Notes: a model not told the origin generated them from the sequence alone. Positions 42,400-51,042 are shown, counted from the stretch's first letter. The stretch: DNA of 64,000 nt from Marinobacter salarius (GCF_032922745.1 NZ_CP136693.1:1860001-1924000), one strand, 5' to 3'. Numbers and translations are program-made.

Positions 42400-43278
42400 A
42401 TGCGCCACCTGCCACCTCTGAATGCGCTTCGGGTATTTGAATCAGCGGCTAGACACCGCAGCTTTGTCGCAGCTGGCAAGGAACTTTTCGTGACGTCATC
42501 GGCGGTCAGTCATCAGGTGAAGACACTTGAAGAATATTTAGGGCTTTCACTGTTTGATCGAAGCAGGCGAGCGGTGACGTTAACCCCTGAAGGCGAGCAA
42601 TATCTCTCATCGGTCAGGCATGCGTTCGATGAGATTGAAATGGCCACCCAACGACTGACCGCGAACCAGGAATCCAACGTGGTCAAGATCAGTGTTGCCC
42701 CCAACTTCCTAACCCGCTGGCTGATGCCACGCATGGCTCGATTCCAGGCCCTATACCCGGATATTGAGCTGGAAATTAATGCGTCCATGGGGCTGCTGGA
42801 TTTCGATCGCACCAGTACCGATATGGCGGTTTATTTCGGGAATGGTGAATGGGACGATATTGAAGTGCATTTCCTGCGCAAAGTTATGCTGGTTCCGGTG
42901 TGTAGCCCGCGACTACTGGACGGTGAGTTGCCGCTGGAGAAGCCTGAAGACTTGGCTAAACACACTCTGATTTATGTCAGCAAACGGAAGTGGGAGTGGG
43001 AGAATTGGCTGCAACAATCAGGCGTGGATTTTATATCCGCCCGGGGCAGCTTACAGATGTCCAGCGGGCAACTTGCCACGGCGGCGGCGCAAGAGGGCCT
43101 TGGAGTGGCGCTGGCTGATAGCACCCTGACGTCCCGTGAGATTAAATCGGGGAAGTTGGTGGTGCCTTTCGACATCCAGTTGGATACGAATCGGGCCTTC
43201 TATCTGGTCTACCGCAAGCAACGTCCGCTGACCATCGGAATGAAAGCCTTCAAGGAGTGGCTGATGAACGAGATTTAG
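42400..43278 (+). CDS. LysR-family regulator (GcvA-like)
   Basis: The 292-residue protein has an N-terminal helix-turn-helix ('RHLPPLNALRVFESAARHRS', 'LFVTSSAVSHQVKTLEEYL') and a periplasmic-binding-type effector domain. The 'PPLNALRVFE' start is the mark of GcvA-type LysR regulators. It is divergent from the 57-residue small gene and probably controls it and whatever once followed it. Confidence 0.92.
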   Translation: MRHLPPLNALRVFESAARHRSFVAAGKELFVTSSAVSHQVKTLEEYLGLSLFDRSRRAVTLTPEGEQYLSSVRHAFDEIEMATQRLTANQESNVVKISVAPNFLTRWLMPRMARFQALYPDIELEINASMGLLDFDRTSTDMAVYFGNGEWDDIEVHFLRKVMLVPVCSPRLLDGELPLEKPEDLAKHTLIYVSKRKWEWENWLQQSGVDFISARGSLQMSSGQLATAAAQEGLGVALADSTLTSREIKSGKLVVPFDIQLDTNRAFYLVYRKQRPLTIGMKAFKEWLMNEI

Positions 43279-43341
43279 GGAGCCCTCGGGCCTGATTCTG
43301 GGAGGAAAACCGGGACAAAAACGGCCTAAACTCGGGGCGGC

Positions 43342-44274
43342 TCAGATGAATGTCCAGGCCAAGACCCGCGTAATCTTATTTCCCTGCTTCATCTCAATTT
43401 CCCTTATATCGACTGCACCAAGCTTACGAATTAACTTCTTTGCGGGCTTAACATTGTCGGCTTTTGAAACCAGGCTGGTAAACCAGCGACATTGAGTTGA
43501 ATACGCCTGGCTTTCTCTTATCAGCTTTTTCAGAAACAGCTGCTCACCCCCCTTGCACCAAAGCTCTGCTCCCAGACCACCAAAATTCAGAGTAGGGGAT
43601 TCGGATTTTGTTTTTTGTTCACCGCGACTGCGAGCAAGGTTATTGAGTTTTAGCCGGCTACCTTTCATCGCGTCATCGAGAGATGCATGGAAAGGCGGGT
43701 TGCATACGCTGACGTCAAAGAACTCACCAGCTTGGATGATCCCTTCGAACATGTGGTTTTTATCGTGCTGGGTGCGGAGCGTGAAGCGACCTTGGAGTGC
43801 GGGGTTGTTGGTGATGATTGTGGCTACGTTCGCAAGCGACTCCGTATTGATGTCGCTACCGACACACTGCCAGCCGTAAATTTGGCAGGCCAGTAGCGGG
43901 TAGATGCCATTGGCTCCCGTCCCTATATCCAGCAGCTTGATGCTGGGCTGATCAAGCCCGGGCAAGTCAGCGATGTAATGGATATAGTCGGCCCTGCCCG
44001 GGATTGGAGGGCAAAGTGCCCCGTCCGGAATGTCCCAAGCGACAATGTTGTAGTATCGGTTTAATAACGCGGCGTTGAGAGTTTTTACTGCCAATGGGTC
44101 TGCGAAATCGATGGAAAGGTTGCCATGAGGGGTCGTTTTCACATGGGGGTCTAGTGCCGGGTGGGTTTCTACGAGAGCTGGGAGGTCATAGCCCTGATTG
44201 TGCAGATTCCTCGGGTGTAGATCCTTGCGAGCAGGCTTTGTGGAAATCGGAACAGGATTATTTTTTTGGTTCAT
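43342..44274 (-). CDS. rlmF: 23S rRNA adenine-1618 N6-methyltransferase
   Basis: The 310-residue enzyme methylates A1618 of 23S rRNA. It has 'RKDLHPRNLHNQGYD' at the N-terminus, the SAM-binding 'LLDIGTGANGIYPLL', and the catalytic CNPPF motif for N6-adenine methylation ('VSVCNPPFHASLDDA'). Length is normal. It is a core gene situated in the middle of accessory sequence. Confidence 0.93.
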   Translation of the reverse strand: MNQKNNPVPISTKPARKDLHPRNLHNQGYDLPALVETHPALDPHVKTTPHGNLSIDFADPLAVKTLNAALLNRYYNIVAWDIPDGALCPPIPGRADYIHYIADLPGLDQPSIKLLDIGTGANGIYPLLACQIYGWQCVGSDINTESLANVATIITNNPALQGRFTLRTQHDKNHMFEGIIQAGEFFDVSVCNPPFHASLDDAMKGSRLKLNNLARSRGEQKTKSESPTLNFGGLGAELWCKGGEQLFLKKLIRESQAYSTQCRWFTSLVSKADNVKPAKKLIRKLGAVDIREIEMKQGNKITRVLAWTFI

Positions 44275-44290
44275 AAGCAGGGGGAAACTG

Positions 44291-44307
44291 TGACAGACCT
44301 GTTTTTC
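44291..44307 (+). repeat. GGGACAGATCTATTTTC-type repeat, copy d
   Basis: TGACAGACCTGTTTTTC shows four differences from the 17-base sequence. It is 17 bases upstream of the minus-strand rlmF start. A more diverged relative (CCACAGATCCGTTTTGC, 44645-44661) borders the IS5 element. Confidence 0.4.
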
Positions 44308-44331
44308 GGGGCTTTCGCGTAGGTTCTCTGT

Positions 44332-44574
44332 TTAGATGAATTGCGAACAGGCGTTTACGAAAGTCATCGGATGGCAAAGTTGCATGCTATCACTCAAACG
44401 GTTGTTACACATTTCTGCCAGTGAAATATGCACTCCAGAAATACATGTTCTAACCTGGTCGACAAGAGTGTTGGTTGTGAGGGTCAAGGTGTTCAGACTG
44501 AGCTTGCAGTGCATGAAGTACCCGAATCCGATGCAGCCGAAAAGTAGCGAGAGGAAGATATCTACGGTTTCCAT
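44332..44574 (-). pseudogene. Degenerate small membrane protein gene
   Basis: The first 23 codons (METVDIFLSLLFGCIGFGYF, then MHC) look like the start of a widespread gammaproteobacterial single-helix protein, with GGAGG upstream of the ATG. After that the sequence is unlike the family, which suggests a broken or replaced 3' end. An opposing frame of similar length looks random. Confidence 0.35.
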
Positions 44575-44666
44575 GGGGTGAGGTCCTCCGGCTTTTCTTT
44601 CCTTACTCTATCAGCCCCGCCTGTCACCGTGGCAACGTAAGCCGCCACAGATCCGTTTTGCTCTAG

Positions 44667-45822
44667 GGAAGGTCTGAATAACTGCTGATATTTGCCGATC
44701 TTGGGTTTAACCGGCAAAAAATCGAAGATTCAGACACTATTTTCCCGTTAGTTGTGTGTTTCTTGCCCGATTCCCGCCATTTTGGCGAAAAACAGGCGCA
44801 CTGGCCCTACGCCAGCATGTATTTTTCACCAATCAGCAGGTTGCTGAACGCGGCCAGCAAATGCAGCCGGTTGTTGTTCTTGGCTAGACCGCGATAGCGG
44901 ACCTTGCTATAACCGAAGACCTGTTTAATGTACCGGAAGGGATGCTCCACTTTGGCACGAACACTGGCTTTGATTTTCTCGGCTTTCAGCTTGTCAGCAT
45001 CCAGCTTCTTCCGGGTGCCAGGCCGTTTGGCAATGAACCAGGAGACGTTTTCACGGTGCTTATGCTCATCCCGCTTCTGAATGCCAAGGTACCCGGCATC
45101 GCCGAAGACCCGTTGCTCTTCACCGTGCAGCAGCTTGTCGGTGGGCACGATGTCGTGCACGTTGGCAGCGGTGGTATCGATGCTATGAATCAGGCCAAGC
45201 GTATCGTCGACACCAATGTGCATCTTCATGCCGAAGTGCCATTCGTTGCCCTTTCTGGTCTGGTGCATTTCAGGATCGCGCTTGCCAGTGCTGTTCTTGG
45301 TGGAGCTTGGAGCAGAAATAATGGTGGCATCTACGATGCTGCCTTCACGCAGCATCAGGCCGTTCTTCTCCAAGTGTTTATTCACCTCTTTAAACAGCGC
45401 CTTGCCAAGACCGTGCTGCTCCAGGAAATGCCGGAAGTTGAGAATGGTGGTCTCGTCCGGCAAGCGGTCCAGCTTCAGGCCAGCGAAGTGGCGCATGGAT
45501 TCGATCTCGTAAAGAGCGTCTTCCATCGCCGGGTCGCTCAGGTTATAGAACAACTGCATGCAGTGAACTCGAAGCATGGCAGGCAGCGGATACGGAGGCC
45601 GACCGTTCTGACCCTTGGGGTAATAACGGGCTACCTTCTTCTCCAACTGCTTCCACGGAATCAGCTTGTCCATCCGTTCCAGAAAGATCTCGCGACGCGT
45701 CTTGCGCTTCTTGGTCTGGTACTCAGCTTCGGAGAAAGTGATCTGATCCATGGTGGCAACGAATCCTATGCGGTTGGCGATGGCCATATTATCGCTGATT
45801 TTGAGACTTATTCAGAGTCTCC
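44667..45822 (-). mobile_element. IS5-family insertion sequence with CTAG target duplication
   Basis: The 1,156-bp element has inverted ends (GGAAGGTCTGAATAA at left; GGAGACTCTGAATAA, reverse-complemented, at right; 12 of 15 identical) and is flanked by CTAG at 44663-44666 and 45823-45826. A 4-bp YTAR target duplication is characteristic of IS5. The right-hand CTAG contains the stop codon of the methyltransferase gene. Confidence 0.92.
44807..45751 (-). CDS. IS5-family transposase
   Basis: A 314-residue DDE transposase, complete from 'MDQITFSEAEYQTKKRKTR' through the DUF772-type N-terminal domain and the catalytic segments ('SIVDATIISAPSS', 'FGDAGYLGIQKR', 'VRAKVEHPFRYIKQVFGY'). It appears intact. 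The ATG at 45751 is the usual family start. Confidence 0.92.
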   Translation of the reverse strand: MDQITFSEAEYQTKKRKTRREIFLERMDKLIPWKQLEKKVARYYPKGQNGRPPYPLPAMLRVHCMQLFYNLSDPAMEDALYEIESMRHFAGLKLDRLPDETTILNFRHFLEQHGLGKALFKEVNKHLEKNGLMLREGSIVDATIISAPSSTKNSTGKRDPEMHQTRKGNEWHFGMKMHIGVDDTLGLIHSIDTTAANVHDIVPTDKLLHGEEQRVFGDAGYLGIQKRDEHKHRENVSWFIAKRPGTRKKLDADKLKAEKIKASVRAKVEHPFRYIKQVFGYSKVRYRGLAKNNNRLHLLAAFSNLLIGEKYMLA

Positions 45823-46569
45823 CTAGGCCTTTACGCAGACAAACAGAGCATTGCCAGACTGCCCGTCCCAGGGCTCTATCTTGCCGTAGTCGTGCTCGAA
45901 TATATGCACCTCGAAATAAGGCTCCAGCAGTTGTGCCAGATCCTCGAAGCCCAACGCCACCATGGGATGCTCGTCTTTCCAGGTTTCGCTGACATTGTGG
46001 GTGGTTTTTTTAATGCGCAGCTTGAGTGACTGCTGCTCGCCCTGGCCGTGGTAGTGCCAGCCCGAGCTGAAGGTGAAGGCTCCATCCTGGTGCTCTGCGG
46101 TATGGGTTACGAACAGGTTGTTGTCGATTTTGTTCTTGTCCACCGCGTTGAAGCAGAAAACACCCTTGGCCTGCAGGGCATTGTGAACGCTGGTGATGCA
46201 GGATGTCAGGCGGTCGATGTCACTGTTGTAGTGAATGGAATACAACAGGCAGGTGATCAGATCGAAAGGCTGGTCAAAGGCAAAACGGCCAATGTCTCCC
46301 AGGGTGAAACTGGCTTCAGGGCAGCGCACTTTCGCTTTATCCAGCATGGGCTGGTTGATGTCCAGGCCCTGGCTCTGGTAGCCAGAGTCGAGGAAATGCC
46401 GAATGTGGGGGCCGGTTCCACAGGCCAGGTCCAGATGCTGGCGACCGCCGTTTCCAAACAACTGGTTAAGCCTGCGTACAGCGCTGCTTTGTTCCGGGTA
46501 GTCGATGTCGGCACACATCAGGTCGTAATAACCGGAGAGGTCGGTGTAGAGCTTGATGGACGGTTGCAT
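45823..46569 (-). CDS. Class I SAM-dependent methyltransferase
   Basis: This 248-residue protein has the Rossmann-type motif I 'HLDLACGTGPHIRHFL' and motif II 'GLDINQPML', with an N-terminal 'YTDLSGYYDLM' typical of small-molecule methyltransferases. Its substrate is unknown. The TAG stop lies in the CTAG target site of the IS5 element, so the reading frame is exactly intact despite the insertion. Confidence 0.85.
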   Translation of the reverse strand: MQPSIKLYTDLSGYYDLMCADIDYPEQSSAVRRLNQLFGNGGRQHLDLACGTGPHIRHFLDSGYQSQGLDINQPMLDKAKVRCPEASFTLGDIGRFAFDQPFDLITCLLYSIHYNSDIDRLTSCITSVHNALQAKGVFCFNAVDKNKIDNNLFVTHTAEHQDGAFTFSSGWHYHGQGEQQSLKLRIKKTTHNVSETWKDEHPMVALGFEDLAQLLEPYFEVHIFEHDYGKIEPWDGQSGNALFVCVKA

Positions 46570-46699
46570 GACGACTCACTGGGCGGGCGGGGTAGGCAGC
46601 TGTCCGGCAGTATAGCAAACCGTATTCGCTAATGGGGGGATCGGCCCGTTGAATCCCGATTGTCTATACTTCTTGGGAGAGTATTAAGAAGGAGGAACT

Positions 46700-46945
46700 A
46701 TGATGCGGTATTTCGCGGTTATGTTATTCACGGTTTTTCTTGCGGGCAATGCGCTTGGTAGTCAATGCCCGACGCTGATAAAACAGATTGATCACCAACT
46801 GCAGTCAGCGCAATTGGACATTGAGGCTGAGGCCAAGGTCAAAGAGCTCCGGGAACGGGGTGAATCGCTCCACAATCAGGGTAAACATTCCGAGGCGGTG
46901 ATTGCGCTAAAAAAGGCGATCGATGAACTGGACGCTGCGTTGTAG
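46700..46945 (+). CDS. Small exported hypothetical protein
   Basis: The 81-residue product has a signal peptide (residues 1-20, 'FLAGNALGSQ') and then a helical, charged mature part with a TPR-like segment ('ERGESLHNQGKHSEAVIALKKAIDEL'). AGGAGG precedes the ATG by 4 bases. Function unknown; the family of short periplasmic helical proteins is not named with confidence. Confidence 0.75.
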   Translation: MMRYFAVMLFTVFLAGNALGSQCPTLIKQIDHQLQSAQLDIEAEAKVKELRERGESLHNQGKHSEAVIALKKAIDELDAAL

Positions 46946-46984
46946 GTGGTTGGCGTCTCGGCAACGGAGTTAGTCTGTGGTGGA

Positions 46985-47056
46985 CCATCTGGCAGCTTCC
47001 ATCTTGAAGCGGATGGCACCACCGGCCGACCCCGCAAGCAATCATAGCCATTGTCC
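46985..47056 (-). pseudogene. Remnant of a DUF3010 gene
   Basis: Two pieces match the intact gene at 48698-49156: about 46995-47024 (compare CTTGAAGCGGATGGCACCAC with its counterpart near 48898) and 47038-47056 (CAATCATAGCCATTGTCCTC, the start-codon region). The 230 bases that should lie between are deleted. It has the same orientation as the full gene, so the symporter gene sits between a remnant and a full copy. Confidence 0.7.
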
Positions 47057-47391
47057 TCTATACCCTCGGAGAAAACCGGAAAATCGCATATAACCGGGAC
47101 AAATCTATTTTCTCGGCTTCTCCCTCTATTTTTCCTACCCCTGCTGAGACGGATTCTTCATATCCATATAGCACCCGCATATAGCCCATAATTGCACCAG
47201 ATTCCCCGAAGCCTTGTGGCACAAGGCTTATGGAAGTTTAACCCTAGGTTCCTAACAAACTTATCCACAGCTTCTGTGAGTAAAGTACGTGGCAATACCG
47301 GTTTACCAACGAGCCGGTACTGACCAGAATCCTTGCCCTTACGTTTTTGAATGCCTGCTCACTAACGGACGAAGGTATAACGGGAGCCTCC
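47057..47391. other. Gene-free leader of the symporter gene
   Basis: It contains repeat copy e (47096-47112, GGGACAAATCTATTTTC), a perfect hairpin AGCCTTGT-GGC-ACAAGGCT (47210-47228) and a consensus DnaA box TTATCCACA (47261-47269). No gene is seen. Confidence 0.5.
47096..47112 (+). repeat. GGGACAGATCTATTTTC-type repeat, copy e
   Basis: GGGACAAATCTATTTTC differs at one position from the 17-base sequence. Confidence 0.6.
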
Positions 47392-48660
47392 ATGAAAGCT
47401 GTACTTGATGCCTATCTGAATACTTCGCTGGTGCTGCGCATTGGTATTGCGCTTGTTCTTGGTCTGGTTGTAGGACTGGTGGGCGGGCCCGCGGTGGCCG
47501 AATGGCTGGATCCATTGGGGGAGTTGCTGCTTCGGTTGCTGAAGTTCCTGGTTGTGCCGATTGTCCTGTTAACTCTGATGGTGGGAATCAATCAGGCCAA
47601 TCTTGGCAGTATGGGGCGTGTGGGCCGGAAGATGCTGGGCTTTTATGTGCTGACCTCGGCGTTGGCGATCACGGTGGGGCTGGGTGTAGCGTCTGCTTTC
47701 TCGCCTGGCAGCGGCCTGGAATTGACGTCTTCGGAAAGTGTCGAAGTGCCGGAGAATCCGGGCTTTATCCAGGTACTTCTGAACATTGTTCCCACCAACA
47801 TGGTTGAGGCATTCGCCGAGCCGAACCTGCTGGGGATTATCTTCACCGCGATTGTTTTTGGTATTGCACTGTTGAAGCTGCGGGAGTCAAAGGCTCACGG
47901 CGAAGTTGCTGAGCGGGTGTATGGCGTGGTTTCTGGCCTGAATGAGGTCACCATGAAGGTGATGGCCGGGGTGCTCCAGTATGTTCCGATTGGTGTGTTT
48001 GCGATTGTGGCCAGCACTGCAGGTGAGCAGGGCATGAACACGATACTGGCCCTCGGGGATATGGTCATGGTGTTGTACATCGCCCTGGCGGTACAGCTGG
48101 TGGTCTACGGGGTTCTTATGCGTTTAAATGGCGTTAACCTTATGGACTTTGTTCGTGAGGCCCGGGCTCCGGTCGCCACGGCCTTTGCCACCCAGAGCAG
48201 CTCCGGAACGCTGCCCTTAACCTTGAACGCGGCTCGGCGTTTGGGTGTTCCCCAGAGTATCTATGGCTTCAGCCTGCCGCTGGGCGCGACCATCAATATG
48301 GACGGGGCCGGCATCCGCATTGCCATTTCTGCCGCCTTTGCCGCCAATGTGATAGGGGTGCCCCTGGACTTTGTCACTATGCTGGAGATCGTTCTGATCG
48401 GCACCCTGGCCTCCATCGGTACGGCCGGTGTGCCGGGCGCTGGTATCGTGATGATTGCTACGGTGTTTGCCCAGGTGGGCCTGCCCATTGAAACCGTAGC
48501 GCTGCTGGTGTCCATCGATGCCCTTGTGGGTATGGGGGCCACGGCCATGAATGTCACCGGGGATCTGGTGTGCACTTCGGTGATTGCCCGTTCTGAGGAT
48601 AAATATGAGGCGGCAGAGGCAGGCTCAAGCCAGGCGGTGCCGCAGGAACAGTTGTCCTAG
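47392..48660 (+). CDS. Dicarboxylate/amino acid:cation symporter (DAACS)
   Basis: The 422-residue transporter has the GltP/DctA fold with about eight helices and the family motifs 'TQSSSGTLPLTLNAA' (re-entrant loop 1), 'LPLGATINMDGAG' and 'GVPGAGIVMIATVF' (loop 2). It imports glutamate, aspartate or C4-dicarboxylates with Na+ or H+. The ATG at 47392 has GGAG upstream. Confidence 0.92.
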   Translation: MKAVLDAYLNTSLVLRIGIALVLGLVVGLVGGPAVAEWLDPLGELLLRLLKFLVVPIVLLTLMVGINQANLGSMGRVGRKMLGFYVLTSALAITVGLGVASAFSPGSGLELTSSESVEVPENPGFIQVLLNIVPTNMVEAFAEPNLLGIIFTAIVFGIALLKLRESKAHGEVAERVYGVVSGLNEVTMKVMAGVLQYVPIGVFAIVASTAGEQGMNTILALGDMVMVLYIALAVQLVVYGVLMRLNGVNLMDFVREARAPVATAFATQSSSGTLPLTLNAARRLGVPQSIYGFSLPLGATINMDGAGIRIAISAAFAANVIGVPLDFVTMLEIVLIGTLASIGTAGVPGAGIVMIATVFAQVGLPIETVALLVSIDALVGMGATAMNVTGDLVCTSVIARSEDKYEAAEAGSSQAVPQEQLS

Positions 48661-48697
48661 GGGGCAGCGTGTCAGCGGGAGCCGAGTATCGGCTGAC

Positions 48698-49156
48698 TCA
48701 CATTGATGCGGCCCCTTTCATGCTGGTCATCTGAGCGATATAGGCGGTGATAAAGGCAGTTTCCTGAAACACCTTCAAACCCGTGTCGGCGAACGCAATG
48801 GGCAGCGGGTTGGATGTCAGGGTAGATTTGATCATTGCCGGGGGCAGCAAGGTCACGGTTAACTCAGTATCGGTGATCAGTTGAATGGCCGCTTCCAATT
48901 TGAAGCTGATGGCACCGCCGGCAAACTTGCCTTTCGGCATCCGCTCTTTGATCGCGACACGGGTGACCCCGTACTCGGCCATTAACTCCGCAAAGGCCGC
49001 CTGGAACCGCTTCAGGTCTTCACGGCTATGATTTTTCGGCAGTGACAGTTTGCGCACCTTGCACTCCGGCAGGTTGAACTGCCCTCTGTCCATATTCAGC
49101 AAACACACCACCGCATCGCTGCCCGTCAGTTCAACTCCGCATACAATCATAGCCAT
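48698..49156 (-). CDS. DUF3010-family protein
   Basis: The 152-residue protein belongs to the DUF3010 family, apparently of RNase H-like fold ('IVCGVELTGSDAVVCLLN' as the first strands, 'VAIKERMPKGKFAGG'). Its function is unknown. A second, largely deleted copy lies on the other side of the symporter gene. Confidence 0.78.
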   Translation of the reverse strand: MAMIVCGVELTGSDAVVCLLNMDRGQFNLPECKVRKLSLPKNHSREDLKRFQAAFAELMAEYGVTRVAIKERMPKGKFAGGAISFKLEAAIQLITDTELTVTLLPPAMIKSTLTSNPLPIAFADTGLKVFQETAFITAYIAQMTSMKGAASM

Positions 49157-49226
49157 TGTCCTCTGTGCTCCGGTTGTGATCAGCCACGAATGACTTTACC
49201 AGCATGCACTTGTCCGATGTGGTTCT

Positions 49227-49517
49227 CTATGGCGAAGGACGATCATTCTCAGTAGCGTCGAGCCTGACCGTATAGCCACAGGCGGCAGCATACTTATTGA
49301 GAGTCCTCCAGCTAGGATTACTTTTGCCACGCTCAAGTCTGGAAATGTTGCTTTTGTTTGTCCCAAGTTTCTTCGCGACATCTTCCTGTGTAAGACCTGC
49401 TTTCGTCCTCATTGTGATCAATTGATCAATCAGGCTAAACTCTTCCTCAAGAGCATCATACTCTTTGCGAACTTCGGGGTTTTCCAGTGCCTTTTGCTTA
49501 AATTCTTTAAAGTTCAT
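49227..49517 (-). CDS. higA: Xre-family antitoxin (HigA-like)
   Basis: A 96-residue protein with a Xre helix-turn-helix ('KAGLTQEDVAKKLGTNKSNI', 'SRLERGKSNPSWRTLNKYAAA'). It overlaps the toxin gene by four bases, with the toxin first, the order usual for HigBA pairs. It should bind the toxin and repress the operon. Confidence 0.88.
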   Translation of the reverse strand: MNFKEFKQKALENPEVRKEYDALEEEFSLIDQLITMRTKAGLTQEDVAKKLGTNKSNISRLERGKSNPSWRTLNKYAAACGYTVRLDATENDRPSP

Positions 49518-49837
49518 CGCTTTTTGACCTCCTTCAAACGCTCTTTCGCGAGCTCCAGGTCTTTCTTTGGTATTTTCTGATCCTTCTTCACAAACACATG
49601 CAGGATGACGATTCGTTTACCCTGCATGTAGCAGAAGAATCCTCTTCCAATTCCCTCTTTTGCCTTTGCTCGGAGCTCGAAAAGCTCATCACCCAGTGAC
49701 TTAGTGTGAGGCTCTCCAAGGTTAGCTCCGTGTTTCGTCATCAATTCCATCAACCGGATCATTCGTGCTTGAATCTTGGTCGGCATCCGGGCCAGCTCTT
49801 GATCTACTTTCCCGTAGAGTTCAATTTCCCAATCCAT
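49514..49837 (-). CDS. higB: RelE/HigB-type toxin
   Basis: The 107-residue protein has the RelE/HigB mRNA-interferase fold ('EPHTKSLGDELFELRAKAKEG', 'RGFFCYMQGKRIVILHVFVKK'). Such toxins cut mRNA on the ribosome. AAGGAG lies before the ATG at 49837. The pair appears complete. Confidence 0.88.
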   Translation of the reverse strand: MDWEIELYGKVDQELARMPTKIQARMIRLMELMTKHGANLGEPHTKSLGDELFELRAKAKEGIGRGFFCYMQGKRIVILHVFVKKDQKIPKKDLELAKERLKEVKKR

Positions 49838-50151
49838 GGGTGCTCCTTTCAATTTTAGGTTATCATATACGACAACATGGGTGGGTGGGAAATATGCTGG
49901 CGAGGGTGTGCCTATTTAGGTGCAATTGCTCGTTCGTTCAGTTGCTGGAGCAAGGCTTGCCGCTGGGCGCTTTTATTGTATATTTGGCCGGCGAGTTCCA
50001 GCGTGAACATTCGCATGTAGTCTGGGACAGTGGCTGCAATTTATGGCTTACTCCAGCTTTCTCGGCTAGCCATACTGCTTTCCCTGGATGCTGTTAGTAC
50101 TATTCGCCAACGATATCACTATTGTGTGTGGGTTCGGAAAGGGGAAGTGGA
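49838..50151. other. Gene-free stretch between higB and the cold-shock gene
   Basis: A plus-strand open frame crosses it, but it overlaps higB, has no ribosome site and no recognisable content. A gene remnant is possible; no origin could be assigned. Confidence 0.35.
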
Positions 50152-50802
50152 TTGAATCAGAAAGGATTACTCACCGCCTGGAATGATGCCAAGGGGTTTG
50201 GCTTCATCACGCCGGAAGGCGGCGGTGAACGGGTCTTTGCCCATATCAGCAGTTACGCAGGCAGTGGCCGGCCGTCTTCCAATCGCAAGGTGACTTACAG
50301 CCTCACGAAGGACGGTCAGGGCCGGCTGAGGGCAGGGCAGTTTCAGTACGCCGGAGCGGCAAAGGTTGGTGCCAGCATTGCGCCGGGAGTCTGGGCGGCC
50401 GCGGCGGTTGTGATGGCGTCGTTTGCCACGCTGGCTGTCTTGTTCCATCGAGGTTATCTGCCGGTCTCGATCCTGGCTGCCTACGGTGGAGTGAGTCTGG
50501 TGTTGTTTGTGATGTACTGGATCGATAAGCGGGCGGCACAGCGGGGTGGCCAGCGCATCGCGGAGAAAACGCTACACTTGTTCGAGCTTTGCTGCGGTTG
50601 GCCCGGTGCGCTGTTGGCCCAGCAGGTTTTTCGGCATAAGACGCGAAAGGGCAGTTATCAGTTTGTTTTCTGGCTGGCGGTGCTGGCCAATCTGGGTGCT
50701 CTGGGGTGGCTGCTGTTGGCTCCGGAGGCGATGAGTTGGCGGCAACAATTGGGCTTTGATTTGTCGAAGTCTTTGCGGCCGCTTGTCTGGAGCCCGAAAT
50801 GA
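50152..50802 (+). CDS. Cold-shock domain and DUF1294 membrane protein
   Basis: This 216-residue protein starts with a cold-shock domain carrying RNP1-like 'KGFGFITPEGG' and RNP2-like 'RVFAHISSY' motifs, then has four membrane helices of a DUF1294 domain ending 'ELCCGWPGALLAQQ' and 'HKTRKGSYQFVFWL'. The fusion is common in gammaproteobacteria; it probably binds nucleic acid at the membrane. The best start is TTG at 50152 behind GGGGAAGTGGA; GTG at 50122 is an alternative. It overlaps the next gene by four bases. Confidence 0.88.
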   Translation: MNQKGLLTAWNDAKGFGFITPEGGGERVFAHISSYAGSGRPSSNRKVTYSLTKDGQGRLRAGQFQYAGAAKVGASIAPGVWAAAAVVMASFATLAVLFHRGYLPVSILAAYGGVSLVLFVMYWIDKRAAQRGGQRIAEKTLHLFELCCGWPGALLAQQVFRHKTRKGSYQFVFWLAVLANLGALGWLLLAPEAMSWRQQLGFDLSKSLRPLVWSPK

Positions 50803-51032
50803 TTAAGCCGAGTTGCTACAGCTGTCGGAAAAAATTTGAGCCGTCAGAACTGAGGCTTTCCTACTCAAAAAACTACTGTGAGGGCTGCGGCGTTGGGCTG
50901 TTTGGTGACGAATACTTTCGTTTCGCCAGAAAGCCCGCCCCAACGGCCCGGAAGAACCTGGCTGTTCATGTGGCCGTGCTTCTTTCTGTGGTTGCCGGCT
51001 TGTCGTTATGGCTTTTGATGGGTAGGGCGTGA
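50799..51032 (+). CDS. Small zinc-ribbon membrane protein
   Basis: The 77-residue protein has four cysteines in two CxxC pairs ('CYSCRKKF' and 'CEGCGVG'), forming a likely zinc ribbon, and a C-terminal membrane helix (about 53-74). It is coupled to the cold-shock/DUF1294 gene by a four-base overlap. Function unknown. Confidence 0.7.
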   Translation: MIKPSCYSCRKKFEPSELRLSYSKNYCEGCGVGLFGDEYFRFARKPAPTARKNLAVHVAVLLSVVAGLSLWLLMGRA

Positions 51033-51042
51033 CGGCCCCAGT

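Noticed and set aside
44336..44581. 81-codon plus-strand gene
   Set aside because: It is opposite the degenerate small membrane gene and looks random; the minus frame has the better start and N-terminus.
47261..47269. Replication origin
   Set aside because: A single DnaA box without AT-rich unwinding region, iterons or a rep gene.
49765..50097. 110-codon plus-strand gene
   Set aside because: It overlaps higB on the other strand, has no ribosome site and no similarity I can recognise.
30506..50151. Integron cassette array
   Set aside because: No integrase and no attC-like sites with the conserved core; the repeated 17-mer is not an attC site.
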